A stretch of DNA of 64,000 bases from the NCBI GenBank assembly GCA_003956705.1, contig QZCP01000057.1, positions 124,001-188,000 of the forward strand. The letters run 5' to 3'. Numbering within the stretch: position 1 is the first letter of the stretch; every line of letters begins with the position of its first letter. The position numbers and the translations under genes were made by a program. Origin of the DNA: Brevipalpus yothersi (Eukaryota; Arthropoda; Arachnida; Trombidiformes; Tenuipalpidae). The notes under the pieces were generated by a model. The model was not told where the DNA came from, did no database searches, and saw nothing but the letters and a program-made list of their open reading frames with translations. Below are positions 39,301-49,686 of the stretch, piece by piece.

Positions 39301-42166
39301 TTCTGGTTCCAATTGGTCATATTTCGAATTACAGTTCACTGAGAAAATTGCAAGAGGAACGATACAAAATACATGAAACTTATATTGATCGTCGAGAAAT
39401 GGCTCCACGTTTCGTAGTTCGACCTCAAAGTACGTTCGCTTACGAAGGACAAGCGGCCAAATTTATGTGTCGTGTGATTGCCGCTGCACCAGCTACAGTC
39501 ACATGGTATCATGACAGTGGTGAGCTGAAACAATCAGTGAAATACATGAAACGTTACCAGGAAGGTGATTACACTTTCGTAATCAATCGTTGTAAAACGG
39601 AAGATCGTGGGGAATACATTATTCGAGCGGAAAATCATTATGGTTGGCGGGAAGAGCCAGTGTTTCTCAATGTTCAACCCAAACCTCTGGATATGCCCCA
39701 AGTGCGTTTGGATGAGCCCAAATTGCGACGACGAGAGCCACCAGTACCTGTATGGCTTGATGAGCCAGATAGTGGTCCATTGTTCACATTCCATTTAAGA
39801 CCACGAGTCATACAGTGTGGAATAGGAGTCAAATTGTTGGCCTGTCTTACCGGTAAGCCGACACCGGAAATACGATGGTTCAAGGATGGCCGTGAGTTGA
39901 GTAAATACGATTACACCATGTCCCATGCTGCCGGTGTGGTGACACTAGATATTCCTTCCTGTACTATGGAAGATGCCGGTAAATATACGGTTACTGCCAC
40001 TAATTCGCTGGGCGAAGCAGAAAGCACTGCCACGGTGATAATTGAGAGTAAAAAGCTTGGCCCACGACCTGGTGAACCAGTGGTCACCGGGCCAAAGCCA
40101 ACAGCAGCACCAAAAACTCCATCACCAATCACACCTATGGGTGCATTTATCCAAGGTGATTCACATTTCGGTGTATATCGGGACTCTAGTGGTAGACTTT
40201 CCACTTCTTATGCCAATACAACGTCGACCAGTTCCACTTCCTCTTATAAGAAAGACTATTCATCATCTAGCTATCAATCTTCCTCCACCGTCAAGCAAAG
40301 TTCATATTCTAGCTCCAATGATTATTCAAGCAAATATTCTAGTAGCAAATTGTCATGTAAGTAATTGAATGAGAGAACTTCAACTTTCAATTATTCAATA
40401 TTATCATGTAATACTAATTCTTCTCTCTTCACCCTGTAGCGAGTAAGGTTTCATCAAATTACGATTCAGAGAGAAAATCATCCCTCACCTCCAATTATTC
40501 TAGTAAATTAGATCATAAATCTGATTCCATACTAGATTCTAAGAGAGATTATAGATCAACAAATTATTTGTCAGACAAGAGTTCACCAAAGACTGGTCTA
40601 TCGCCACAGAGTTCCTTAGATGTTCCTGCTTCCCCTCGATTGTCACCAAGTCCACCGAGTCCAGATTCACCGAAAAGAACACCCAAAAAGTATGGTGAAA
40701 CTGGATCTGGTGAAATAAGTCCTTCCAGAACGAGAACGAAAGACTTGACCTGTAAGTAGTGGCAATAAGTTATGGTTATAAGTTAGAAAGAAAAGTATTC
40801 GATTTTAATTGTGTTGGTAATTTTCCAAATTTTCTCTCTAAAGTGCCAGATGAAGCTGAATGCACACCCGAATTCGTTGATAAGCTACATGACTTGACCA
40901 TCAAAGATGGAGAATCTTTATTGCTCAAATGTCATGTGAAAGCTGTTCCCGAAGCACAAATCGAATGGACCAAGAATGGTGAAGTGTTACGATCATCTGA
41001 CATTGTTGATTTGAAATACAAAAATGGTACCGCTTCGCTAGCAATTGGAGAGGTTTTCCCAGAAGATGAAGGCGAATACTTGTGTAAAGCTACCAATTCC
41101 CAAGGAACTGCAGAAACCAGATGCAAATTAACAGTTATCCGTAAGTTTTATGCGTTCTGCCACTTGATTAGGAAGATAATCCACTGAGTTGAGAATTATA
41201 TCTTTGAAAATTTTATATCTCTTTTCCTTTAGCTATGCCTCATTTAGCTGATGGTAGCAAACCAATATCAAGTAAAGGTTCACCGCGAATTGTTAAGCAT
41301 GTAGAAGGACTAGTCGCTAAAGATGGTGACAAAGATGTTACTCTTAGAGCCACGATTAAGGGTGAGTTGGAAGTAATCATAATGATTCTGATTCCAGTTC
41401 TAATCATGCCTATATTGTCAATAGGTCAAAATAAATTTGAAGTTGTCTGGTTGCATAATGATAAAGAGATTAAGTTGAGCAAAGATTTTGTTGCCAAAAA
41501 TGAAGGAGATGATTATTTACTGGTGATCACCGAAATATATCCAGAAGATGCGGGAATATACACCTGTGAAGCATTCAATGATGCTGGCGAAGCATTCTCA
41601 AGCTGCACTTTACATGTTATCGGTAAGTTATACATTCAGATGTAGCATCATCCATGACGCACTCAGATCGACATGGAACACAATGATTAATGATTGTTTT
41701 ATATTCTATTTCAGTCCCAGAAGAGGAGCAAAAGGGTCCTGAGATAGCTAAATTTCCACTGTCAATGACAGTTGCTCTGGGTAAAAGTGCCGCTTTCACG
41801 ATAGAAACTAAAAAAGTTGTGAAAAAAGGTAAGCTTAATGTTTCGATTTTTTTCGGAACCAAAACGAATACTAAATGCTGAAACTAGCAGGAAATTAATA
41901 CTTCCTCGAACTCAAGCTTGACAGAGAAATTAATTCTTTTACCTTTTTCTTTGATTCACACAGCTGAATGGTTCCAAGATTTGAAGCCAATTGATGCCAC
42001 AAGTTCACATCATCAATTTAAGAATGAAGGAGATAAAAAATTCACTCTCACAATTCCATCAACTGCCATTTCAGATATAGGCCAGTATGCTGTTAAATTG
42101 ACTGATGATACTGGTGAAATAAGTGTCGCATTTTCGTTGAACGTATTGAGTGAAGATGATGTCTAA
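10679..42166 (+). CDS. Twitchin / projectin, giant sarcomeric Ig-Fn3 protein with kinase domain
   Basis: Exons I join in one frame: 10679-11021, 11128-11149, 14711-14873, 15139-15292, 15535-15681, 15831-16543, 17115-17526, 17599-17895, 18020-18462, 18531-18774, 18854-19746, 21007-22093, 22168-22254, 22337-30250, 30334-31113, 31236-31386, 31538-40356, 40440-40751, 40844-41140, 41233-41361, 41425-41622, 41715-41828, 41964-42166. The sum is 23,922 nt, 7,973 residues. Order: N-terminal Ig domains, a Lys/Glu insert, a Ser/Arg linker, more Ig domains, about 34 Fn3 domains mostly as Fn3-Fn3-Ig superrepeats, a kinase, two Ig domains, a Ser-rich linker and three Ig domains. This is the twitchin (UNC-22) and projectin (bent) plan. 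These proteins lie along the A-band or connecting filaments of invertebrate muscle and regulate contraction and relaxation. Most introns are phase 1, as usual for Ig/Fn3 modules. Identity is very safe; some small exons and alternative forms could differ. Confidence 0.96.
11128..11149 (+). CDS. Twitchin 22-nt microexon
   Basis: A CTTTTACTTTTCAG acceptor and a GTAAGTGA donor bound 22 nt encoding roughly PVDAPHE. Joining it to 11021 and 14711 keeps one frame (phase 1 in, phase 2 out) and links two Ig domains by a short acidic linker. Confidence 0.6.
12956..12960 (+). CDS. Alternative twitchin first exon (Met-Gly only), putative
   Basis: ATGGG is followed directly by a GTAAGA donor. It ends in phase 2, as the 22-nt microexon does, so it would splice in frame to 14711 and give a protein starting Met-Gly-Gln-Ile-Asp-Gly (7,853 residues). 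About 700 bp upstream are rich in CT tracts and could be an internal promoter. Supported by donor, ATG and phase only. Confidence 0.4.
13545..13825 (+). CDS. Unidentified open frame inside the twitchin first intron
   Basis: A TTTCTCACAG acceptor precedes a frame of about 93 codons ending in TAG at 13825. It encodes a polar, non-repetitive sequence (NMTYEKYYEQFFEFMRKIFG near the middle) that looks more like protein than typical intronic AT-rich DNA. It lacks an ATG at its start and I recognise no family. It could be a nested gene, a pseudogene remnant or chance. Confidence 0.2.
18020..18462 (+). CDS. Twitchin Lys/Glu-rich (PEVK-like) exon
   Basis: One exon encodes about 148 residues made almost entirely of Lys, Glu, Ser and Arg in quasi-repeats such as STLEKKRKEEEEK and KKSSSREEEKSS, closing with DKPFFVSQIKSF, the start of the next Ig domain. 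It sits between N-terminal Ig domains, where arthropod projectins carry extensible PEVK-like segments. Lack of Pro and Val makes it KE-rich rather than true PEVK. It may act as an elastic spacer or a charged single helix. Confidence 0.85.
18854..19746 (+). CDS. Twitchin exon with Arg-Arg-x-Ser phosphorylation-type linker plus Ig domain
   Basis: The first half is a disordered Pro/Ser/Arg/Glu linker with duplicated RRGSFID motifs (GRRGSFIDATG and RRGSFIDVEE), then SPRRTSQDARRPSIAEFD. The second half is an Ig domain (GDPVPTFRFFKDGQEIYEGG ... NQHGEA) followed by SDDPDWGNLKAVEDER, a conserved twitchin stretch. RRxS is a basophilic-kinase (PKA-type) consensus. Phosphorylation of inter-Ig linkers is an established control of molluscan twitchin; a role here is inferred. 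Confidence 0.85.
20462..20560 (+). CDS. Probable twitchin cassette exon
   Basis: A frame ending at a CAAC/GTATGA donor encodes SRRPSLAELIPDWPILHPP, another RRxS linker motif. It is phase 0 at both ends, so it can be included or skipped between 19746 and 21007. The 5' boundary is uncertain: the acceptor at 20460-20461 gives 33 residues, while a better pyrimidine-tract acceptor at 20298-20299 gives 87 residues but adds an odd hydrophobic stretch. Confidence 0.5.
22337..30250 (+). CDS. Twitchin giant exon 1 (7,914 nt) of Fn3-Fn3-Ig superrepeats
   Basis: One uninterrupted exon encodes about 2,637 residues. It opens in an Ig domain, then runs Fn3-Fn3-Ig blocks. By eye there is one starting block and seven more complete blocks, each with Fn3 A (EGPL.V.DVH..GCKL.W), the linker AKNPYDEPG, Fn3 B (DYD...VDLKW.PP..DGG) and Ig (PRIDR.NL..I.IKAG ... 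GEPPPT..W). It ends in phase 1 inside the linker between Fn3 domains. Confidence 0.93.
31538..40356 (+). CDS. Twitchin giant exon 2 (8,819 nt), superrepeats, kinase and Ig tail
   Basis: A single exon encodes about 2,939 residues: the end of an Fn3 domain, further Fn3-Fn3-Ig blocks, less regular blocks (single Fn3-Ig, triple Fn3 followed by Ig-Ig, Fn3-Fn3-Ig-Ig), the last Fn3, a Lys-rich linker, the kinase, its regulatory tail, two Ig domains and the start of a Ser/Thr-rich linker. The entry codon is completed from the exon ending at 31386 (AG|G). Confidence 0.93.
38430..39204 (+). CDS. Twitchin kinase domain (within giant exon 2)
   Basis: A Ser/Thr kinase of the MLCK/titin type. Glycine loop GTGAFG, the ATP Lys in FAAKF (codon 38523), catalytic HLDLKPEN with Asp at codon 38799 (His-Leu-Asp in place of His-Arg-Asp), DFG at 38859, activation segment GTAEFAAPE, and a C-lobe ending at HPWL. 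All residues needed for phosphotransfer are present, so it should be active. The following about 60 residues (RDRIRAKYGDFWWSVLVP onward) occupy the place of the autoinhibitory tail that blocks the active site in UNC-22. Confidence 0.95.
40062..40751 (+). CDS. Twitchin Ser/Thr/Pro-rich linker between Ig domains
   Basis: A low-complexity segment follows the second post-kinase Ig domain. It is rich in Ser, Tyr and Thr (DYSSSSYQSSS), then in Pro-Ser (SPRLSPSPPSPDSPKRTP). A phase-1 intron at 40357-40439 interrupts it. Repeated Ser-Pro sites suggest phosphorylation by proline-directed kinases. The remaining small exons to 42166 encode three C-terminal Ig domains. Confidence 0.8.
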
Positions 42167-42940
42167 ATGATGGAAGATAAAATCGATTTCAAGTGACTAA
42201 GCTGACTAGGGGCAGCAAGCCTTTCTCTCATCATCAGTCTCATCGTGCACGTTGCAATTCATCCTCATGATCATCCTTCTTTTTTTTGGAGATGTATTTC
42301 TCTAGAAAACAAAAATATATAAAGCGTTGGACACATATTCGGGAAAAAGCTTGGAAAGAAATATTGGAGAGAGACTTTTCTACACTCTAGAGAACATCTT
42401 GCGAGTTATCTTAACCCACTTTAAACGAAAAAAAATATGCTCAATTTTATGTTCATTCACCCTGAAAATGCAATCTCATTCTCTGAATTTTTCTTCTTCT
42501 TCTTTTTTCATTGCCTTATTTAAAATTTGATGTGTGTAAAGTCTCATCAGAATCGAACTCGGACTTTATTGCTGATCACTAGAATCACAATTCACAGTTA
42601 ATGGAAAGAAACATGTCAATCTCTTTGCAAAAAAATTTCCTTTACCAATCAACTAAACCTCTCTCTCTCAACAAGCTTACCTTATCTATTCTCCATAATT
42701 TTTCCGCAATATTACAGGAGAGAAAATTCAGAAAAAAATTATCTGACTTGTTATTGATCTTCTCAGATTCATATCGAATGAACAGTCTCTAATCAAATTG
42801 TTGTCATTAGAAATGTTAAAATTTTCAATCAATTATAACCGATTTCTTTTCGTCATAAGAACTCGCAATTGTTCAATTTTTGTCAGATGAAATGCCAACG
42901 AATTTCCAGTTATCTTTTCTGTTTCATTTGCTCAAATAAA
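42167..42940 (+). other. Twitchin 3' untranslated region ending near AATAAA
   Basis: After the TAA at 42164-42166 the first AATAAA is at 42935-42940. No gene-like ORF lies between. The convergent minus-strand gene has its own AATAAA at 43040-43035, so the two transcripts end within about 100 bp. Confidence 0.55.
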
Positions 42941-43034
42941 CTAAAATGTAATTAATATTGCATTTCTTTTTGTTCCATCTTCTTTTCATCAATACAATCG
43001 AAGCACAGAATAATTCACAGAATAATGTTTTTCT

Positions 43035-43040
43035 TTTATT
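43035..43040 (-). terminator. Poly(A) signal AATAAA (minus strand)
   Basis: Read on the minus strand, about 300 nt after the stop of the PPPY-motif gene. Confidence 0.4.
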
Positions 43041-43253
43041 AACGCCATGTAACAGTTCTTTTTTTCCGGTGTCAATAACAGATTGAATGAGTCAAAATTT
43101 TTTTTCTTAACCAATCTCGAAAGAGTGGATGTGTGCATGAGTAAAAGAGTGATAAAAGAAATGATGATGGCAGATGATGATTATCCAGTGGATAATTTGT
43201 TAATTTATCCAAAGAATAAATTTTGTAGATTTGATCAATCAACGGTGATATAA

Positions 43254-43276
43254 ATAATATATATATATATATATGT
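43254..43276. repeat. (TA)n microsatellite
   Basis: About ten TA units with one interruption, just downstream of the PPPY-protein coding end on the minus strand. Confidence 0.85.
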
Positions 43277-43342
43277 ATATGCTGATATCAGGGTTCCTCA
43301 ATATCAACGATGAATAGTTGTCGAAATAATTATTCTTCTTTT

Positions 43343-44246
43343 TTAAACATATTCTTTCTTGAAATAACTTTGCGATGAGGCAATCACTTGCTCATATGGA
43401 GGAGGTAAGGAATGCACAGAAATATTATCAAGACCAGCATTATTATTATTATTGGTTCGATTTGAATAGTAGTTGGGATCCGAGTCTTCAGTGGCCTGTT
43501 GGAAAGGAGGAAAAACAAAATATATATCAGAAAATGTAATCAAAAAATTCCACAGATGAATTTTCATGAAATGAATGTGTTCAGGTATATCACAACACCA
43601 ATCAATGTCATCTACATTTGATCATAGAACTTTGCGATGTTTGACCAATCAAATGCAGCTTTGAAACGATCACAAAATGCACAAAGTTTGTCTCTGTTAT
43701 GAGAATGACAAAGCAAACAAATGATAATGATAATGACAACATAAATGAAATACAAATATAAATGGAAAATACATTTGGAATGGATGGAAAAGAAAAGTGA
43801 TCGTTAATCAAATTTTGACTATTTGAAGCGATTGAATGTCGCGATGTAAATTGAATTGAGTGTACGTGTGTAAATGATGGGCAACCACCGGAAGCACAAT
43901 GAATGGTAAAATTTTGTTTTTTTGGTCATATTTTTCGGATGATACATATCCGCCAGCTTACCGAAGACATTGCTTGTCGTGTGAGATATTCGATGAGAGT
44001 TTTTTTGCGAATATGCATCAGTGCTTTGAAAGCGATCATCAAGCCACAACATAAACAAAGTGGTCCTAAAAACCAAAAGTGAACAAAACCAGCGGCAAAG
44101 TAGCGGCTTTCCTCGGTGGACAGTAGTGTGACTATACTTCCGCCGGCAAATAGTGTCAAGGCGAGACATAAATATATGAACGATATTGTATCACAAGGCG
44201 ATACTGTGGATTCATCGGGTAAACTTGTAGCTGCTGGAGATTGCAT
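43343..44246 (-). CDS. Two-helix membrane protein with C-terminal PPPY motif
   Basis: Exon 44246-43962 (TCTTCG/GTAAGC donor) joins exon 43495-43343 (TTCCAACAG acceptor) in phase 0 to 145 residues. Two hydrophobic segments, near FIYLCLALTLFAGGSIVTLL and FWFLGPLCLCCGLMIAF, are separated by a short loop. A polar tail follows with an Asn run and LPPPYEQV. PPxY motifs bind WW domains, for example those of Nedd4-family ubiquitin ligases, so it may be an adaptor or cargo in membrane trafficking. I do not recognise a named family. The ATG at 44246 has a plausible 5' untranslated region upstream. AATAAA on this strand at 43040-43035 may end the transcript. Confidence 0.7.
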
Positions 44247-45188
44247 TTTGTAAAGATGTGTGTTGGCTATGGGTTGCGGTCAGCAAATGTTCAAATTAAA
44301 AATTTACGCTGATGTTGTTGTTGTTGTTGATGGTGATGGTGATGGTGAATAATTAAGTAAATAACGACAATTTCTTTGGTAATAAAAATTGTTGAGAGAA
44401 AGTGAGAAATATCAGGTGAGCCTTGCTGAGTGCGTATAATTCGTGTGTGTATGCCTGTGTGTAATCACAGCCACAGAGGAAGAGAGAGAGAAAATCTTTT
44501 TTTTGTATCCAATTTACAGTTATTTTGTTGTTGTTCGATGTTGATGAGTAAAAATATCCTTCTGGTGGCCAGTAAGCTCAGTCCATAAATCTATCATCAC
44601 TGGTGATCCACTCATCTTGCTGTTGTTCATTTTGGGTCGATTTGAAGACACATGTATCCATAGGTAAGGGAGACACCGATTAATCTGTAAGTGGATGAAG
44701 AGAGAGAGAGAGAGAGAGAAAATGTTCCCGATAAAAAAAGAATATTTATGAGTATTTGAGTGACTAGTTGAAATCAACCAAGTAACACATGCCCGAGTAT
44801 CCGAGAATCAAATGAATGAATGAATGAATCAACCAAAGTGATCCACCACACATGGAGAGGGTGGTTAAGTGAGATCATTTCGAGATTACACATGAGAAAA
44901 AGTTGTTTGAGAGAGAGAGAAAAGGTAAAAACACATATGTTCACAAACAACCCATCAAGAATCAACAACAACAACAACAACAAAATCGAAAAAGATTACT
45001 AATCCTTCTTTGGGTTTCCCTCCATGAACGTGCTAGCTAATTTTGTCTTCTACTACTACATAGAACTCTATGTATATACATTCTTCAATCAACATTTCAA
45101 TCAAATTGTGATAACAATCGCACTGGATATATAGCGGCATTATCACGTGAAATTAAAATCAACTCACACACACACACAATTCACTTAA

Positions 45189-45458
45189 CTACGAAAAGTT
45201 CTCACTTGAATCAAGGATGTCGACTTTCTTACTCTTTTTTCCCTCCAATCTTTTTCTCATCATCTCCTCAGGCCATTTGGATGATTTGGCTAGGAGACCA
45301 TAAAAAAATATATTGCTTGTAAACAACAATAATGATAGTATATGATTAAAGAACGAAGGACAACAGGCACACACACATGATAGTAGATAGGATCGACGAA
45401 CTTGCCCACCTTCAATGAATCGAGTAATTCCAGTCAATGTACAGAGTGACGAGTTCAT
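45189..45458 (-). CDS. Possible 89-residue single-pass membrane protein, unidentified
   Basis: ATG-started frame with one hydrophobic segment (FFNHILSLLLFTSNIFFYGLL), preceded by Cys-rich residues and followed by a basic tail. No family recognised. It may instead be an exon of the neighbouring membrane-protein gene or chance. Confidence 0.2.
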   Translation of the reverse strand: MNSSLCTLTGITRFIEGGQVRRSYLLSCVCACCPSFFNHILSLLLFTSNIFFYGLLAKSSKWPEEMMRKRLEGKKSKKVDILDSSENFS

Positions 45459-45809
45459 CGTTCATTGAATAAGAGACTGAAAAAGGAGTTTTTTCTCTTT
45501 CTCTGCCACTTTCATGATTAAGGATTGAAAAATGATGACTCCAAGAATGGTACAAAACAATTTGTGTGACTCAATTTAGACTTACCTCAACGTTGAGTGA
45601 GATGCTGTCCACTGTTTATCGACAATGTCCAATGGTTGGCAATCTTTATGGAAATGATGACATATCAAAGTTCCCTCCTCCATCCATTTTTTAACCATCG
45701 ATTCAACAATTAGATTCGAGCGTTAACCACTCGATAGTTGATTTTGATAATGCTTGTGTAGGGTCAAATGGCAACAATGATGGATAAATCTTTTACATGA
45801 ACCGAATTA

Positions 45810-46076
45810 TCAAACAGCTTGTTTTCCATCTATTTTTCTGGAATCCAGTTCTGAACTGATCAGATACTGCGCTATCAGAACTTCATCATCATGAAGTTCT
45901 GGTTTCATCTCAGGTCTTCGTATGCAAGGCGCATCCGCGAAGAAAGACATACACAGGAATCGAAATGCTCCGATTTGACCATGAACACTCTGGAACAGGT
46001 AAACAATGTTCGAGACATTAATGATAACTTTGAAGCTGAATTTTGAGCACAAGAATACAATTTTCCAGCGAGACAC
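45810..46076 (-). CDS. Possible exon, unidentified
   Basis: An open frame without a clear ATG extends upstream to an acceptor-like CTTCAG. Its C-terminal half (PCIRRPEMKPELHDDEVLIA) has a protein-like composition. No family recognised. Confidence 0.18.
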   Translation of the reverse strand: MSRWKIVFLCSKFSFKVIINVSNIVYLFQSVHGQIGAFRFLCMSFFADAPCIRRPEMKPELHDDEVLIAQYLISSELDSRKIDGKQAV

Positions 46077-47117
46077 AATGATCCACGACCATGACAGTGG
46101 AATGTCTAACTGAAGCCTCTTAGATTTGAGAATCTATATCGATGCGGATAAGATTACATTTTCCTCTGCTATTTCATTGACTTAGGCAATTAAGTCATCT
46201 AGGCTTGAGGAAAAAAATTTCAGCATTGGTTCGGAAAATAGGAATAAAAATTATGGGTTATAAAAATATTTTAATTCCAATTGATGGACTAGTAAAAATG
46301 GCAATGAAGTGTAAAGGCAATCAAAATTTCCACACACAATCTTCAGTCTCCGTAGGGAGATAAAAGTTGATGAAGATGTGAACTTTAAGTGTTCCAATCG
46401 ATTCCACATGGAATAATTATAATATTAATAATGTTAATTAGAACTGGAATGTGAAAAAATGCTGGTGGCTTCAATTCTCTCTCTTTGATGAGAAAAAAAC
46501 GAGGGAATGACTAGTCTTTTGGCCCTTTCGTTTCCAACATATTGAGATTTAAAAACAATGGAGGTAAATTTAGGTTGCTTCGTTCACAACGAGTAATTTT
46601 TCCACTTCCGTCTGGTCGACTGTCTTCGCACCGAGTTTGTCTCCTTCAAAGAATATAGAAAATTAGTTGATTTTGAAAATTTGAAAATAAAATTTTCGTA
46701 GGGAAAAAATTGTGGTTTTCAGAGTGATTTGAGCTACCCAATAGCTAGATAGGTGAAAGTCGAAATTCTTAGAATTGACAATGAAATGAGAGAAACATCC
46801 ATAGAATATAGCGGGATTGAATCAACCTTAAATACCTGTTCGTTGAACTGAGCTAAAAACTTCTCAACCGATTCAAAGAGAATTTCCTCAGAATAAGATA
46901 TTGCTCCTTCGATTGAAGAGTATCTTGCGAAAAGTTCGAAAATAGTGCAAGAGCATCTCGATTCAATAAAATCAATAAGGGTGCTCTAATATGTCGAGGA
47001 TCGTTTTCCTCATGGGTAAGATGCAAAATATTCAATTTTGGGTGATCACAATAGGTTTCGTAGCAAACAGAATTTTTCATGGATCCAAAATTTGAAATAG
47101 AATACTGGTCTTCAACA

Positions 47118-48712
47118 CTATTTGATGGTGTAGGCAAATGTGAAAGAGCAAGAAGCTAGGATGAGAATGGAGAAAAGGAGGATCTGGTTAATTAAAACTT
47201 ACCAACAGCCATATCTTTTGTTCTCAGGTAAACATGAAGAGATATGCCGGTTAAGCAAACACCTAAACCAACGAGATTGATGGTACTCATCTCGTCACCA
47301 TAATACTCGATAGCAAGATAGAGTGTGAAAACTTCCTTAAATATTCCAGCAATGGATAGTGTTAAACTTGATGTATGTGTGATCAAAAGATATTCACTCA
47401 ATTCCATGAGGAAGGCGAGAAATGATCCAATGAGTATACATAGCATCGGATAAGTTTCGAAAAAGACAGACAGTCCTCCCCCTGAGATCAATGGTAATCC
47501 TTCGATGAAGAAGGTCCATGGGAGTAGAGCGAGAATCATCCATGGTTGTACGTGATACATCATGTCGATCGGATTACTAAGACCTGGAGAAGATGGAGCA
47601 AAGAAAATACAAGTTTAGATAAGGGTGTATAAAGTTAATGAATATTGGATAATTTTTCCGGTTTAAGCAGATCAAACTAAGGTGGGTTCATGATTTTCAT
47701 CTCGTTTCTTCAACTCACCAACATCTTTTCGCTGCATCAAAAGTTGAGCTAGTGTCCATCGAAGTCCACCCAAAAATGAGGCACTTAAAACCAAAATGAA
47801 GCCTTTCAATTGAAACTGAGTAGAATGATAGGTGAACATGAATAGCCCAGATGATATGAGAACAACGACAATGATCAGAGAGAATCGCTGTTAAACAAAA
47901 AAGAGAGAGAGAAAAAAATGATATCATAAATCATATGGAAAATTAACACGTTTTGTGGATAAAAAAAGATGGAATGCTGAACGCGTAACATGATTGCTAG
48001 CAGTTGGAGTGTTTGTGCTGCGAAGTGGATAAGCAATCGAAGGTCACCATTCAGCATAAAGATTAACCAGCTGCCATCACAATTAGTATGGTATTCAAAT
48101 TCATATCTTCTGTCTGGTTAGCATACCTTTCGCTCTAGACCAAAAAATATGGCAAAACCGAGAATAAATATGATACAGGTACTTTTTGCCATGGTGTAGA
48201 GAGATATTGTGATATATTCGAAAGACCAATTGGACAATCCTATGTCCAATGCACTGGCAGCTCCGGTTATGGCCAATCGCTTGATATTGGCAATATTTCC
48301 ACATGCTAAAGATGCTCTCATGTTACCAGAGCTCCATATCAAAATTAAGCGGATGATTGCGGAGAGTAAAAATTTCATCAACATGTGACAAGTGACCACC
48401 ATAAATGGGAAATGGAATCCCTAATGAAGATGAGAAATGATTGAAGAGAAATGACAAAAATCACATCAGGAAACATTCAAATATCGGTCAACATTAATCA
48501 TTAAGATTGTGATCGAGCAAGCAAGTAGAGTAGAGAAAAAATTTCCATCAACTTACTTTGAGGAACCATTTTTGATAAAATGTTATTCCAATTGAGAAAC
48601 AGTAATACAAAAGAATCAAAGAAGTTGTCCATATCGCTTTGAAAATGATTCTCTCATATTTATTATTAACTAATTTGTCCAACAAAATTCGATAGCATAG
48701 ACAGTCTTTCAT
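47118..48712 (-). CDS. SLC35C2-like nucleotide-sugar (GDP-fucose type) transporter
   Basis: Five exons, 48712-48557, 48420-48127, 47887-47719, 47583-47203 and 47155-47118, join in frame to 345 residues, close to the 365 of human SLC35C2. Hydrophobic helices run throughout, as expected for the ten-pass drug/metabolite-transporter fold. The diagnostic C-terminal block THTSSLTLSIAGIFKEVFT and later VCLTGISLHVYL match SLC35C2 (OVCOV1). The gene product works in the early secretory pathway and affects Notch O-fucosylation. The first four exons are well supported. The last (acceptor CATTCTCATCCTAG) gives only a 12-codon tail and is less certain; a neighbouring open frame down to 46853 is out of phase. 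Confidence 0.85.
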
Positions 48713-49594
48713 TTTAACATGTTGATGATTACCTTTCCGGTGAGCTGAGGAAACACATTGACATTATCGGTGATCAATGAAAAATGATCAAACAAAATAA
48801 ACAACAATGATAATCACTAATGATGATTATATTCGCTGTCTAAGCAACTATATATAAATGTATATATTATCAATGCGGTTGTGATTAAGAGGGAAAGATA
48901 GTCTCAAATCAAATCAGATCAGGAACACTCACTCACACACACTTAAGATTAGACAGACATTGATGATCACCAATAACAACAATAATAATAATAACAAGGT
49001 AAATGTGTTCAGATCATTTGAAATTATGACCACAAAAATATTTGGCCATATACACACACAAACACACACAGAGCAGAGAGTTGAGTATGTGAACAACAGC
49101 CGCTCGAATGTGCAGATCAAAAAGAGCAAGCTTTAAGTACACACATATAAAGAATAAAAGAGAAGCGGTTAAGGTTTTGTATGTATCACTTTCACAATCG
49201 TGGCCAGGATAACATCTAAATTAAACCTTTTCTGTTACATTCATTTTTAAGGGGTCCAGATTAAATAATGATACATGATTGATTATGGTGAATTATGATG
49301 ATGATTTAAAACATCTTGAACGTGGGAGGTGGAGTGAGAAAGAATTGAGATTCGAAAATAAGTTCAGTTGTCGAATATTCACAGAGAGAGATATGTTGCA
49401 AGAAAAAAGTATAACGAAATATAATCACAATGAGAACGATAATTTTTCACCATGAACGTCATCTATTTCAAATACTTTCTCTTTCTCTCGTCTCTCTCTC
49501 TCTCTCTCTCCCTCTGATCATTCTTCATGATAATAATTTGAGCAGTAAATTCTGGGCACATCGCTAAAATTTTTCAGCAAAGCAGCTTGAAGAG

Positions 49595-49599
<5 letters not shown>

Positions 49600-49683
<84 letters not shown>
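49600..49683. repeat. (GA)n microsatellite, about 84 bp
   Basis: Nearly perfect GA dinucleotide tract with one AA interruption near its start. It creates Ser-Leu or Arg-Glu pseudo-ORFs on both strands. Confidence 0.95.

Positions 49684-49686
<3 letters not shown>

Larger units (their letters stand above)
44247..47117. other. Region between PPPY-motif gene and SLC35C2-like gene
   Basis: Contains short (GTT)n/(GGTGAT)n near 44308-44350, (GA)n at 44700-44720, (CAA)n near 44963-44982 and (CA)n near 45164-45177. Open frames at 45189-45458 and 45810-46076 on the minus strand are listed separately. A longer minus-strand frame (46853 to about 47155) overlaps the end of the SLC35C2-like gene, but the splice phase does not connect it. 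Confidence 0.4.

Noticed and set aside
42540..42580. A tRNA T-loop-like GTTCGATTC on the minus strand
   Set aside because: No acceptor stem, anticodon arm or D arm could be paired around it.
46853..47137. Minus-strand frame as last exon of the SLC35C2-like gene
   Set aside because: Splice phase from the upstream exon does not enter this frame. Kept only as a finding, not as coding sequence.
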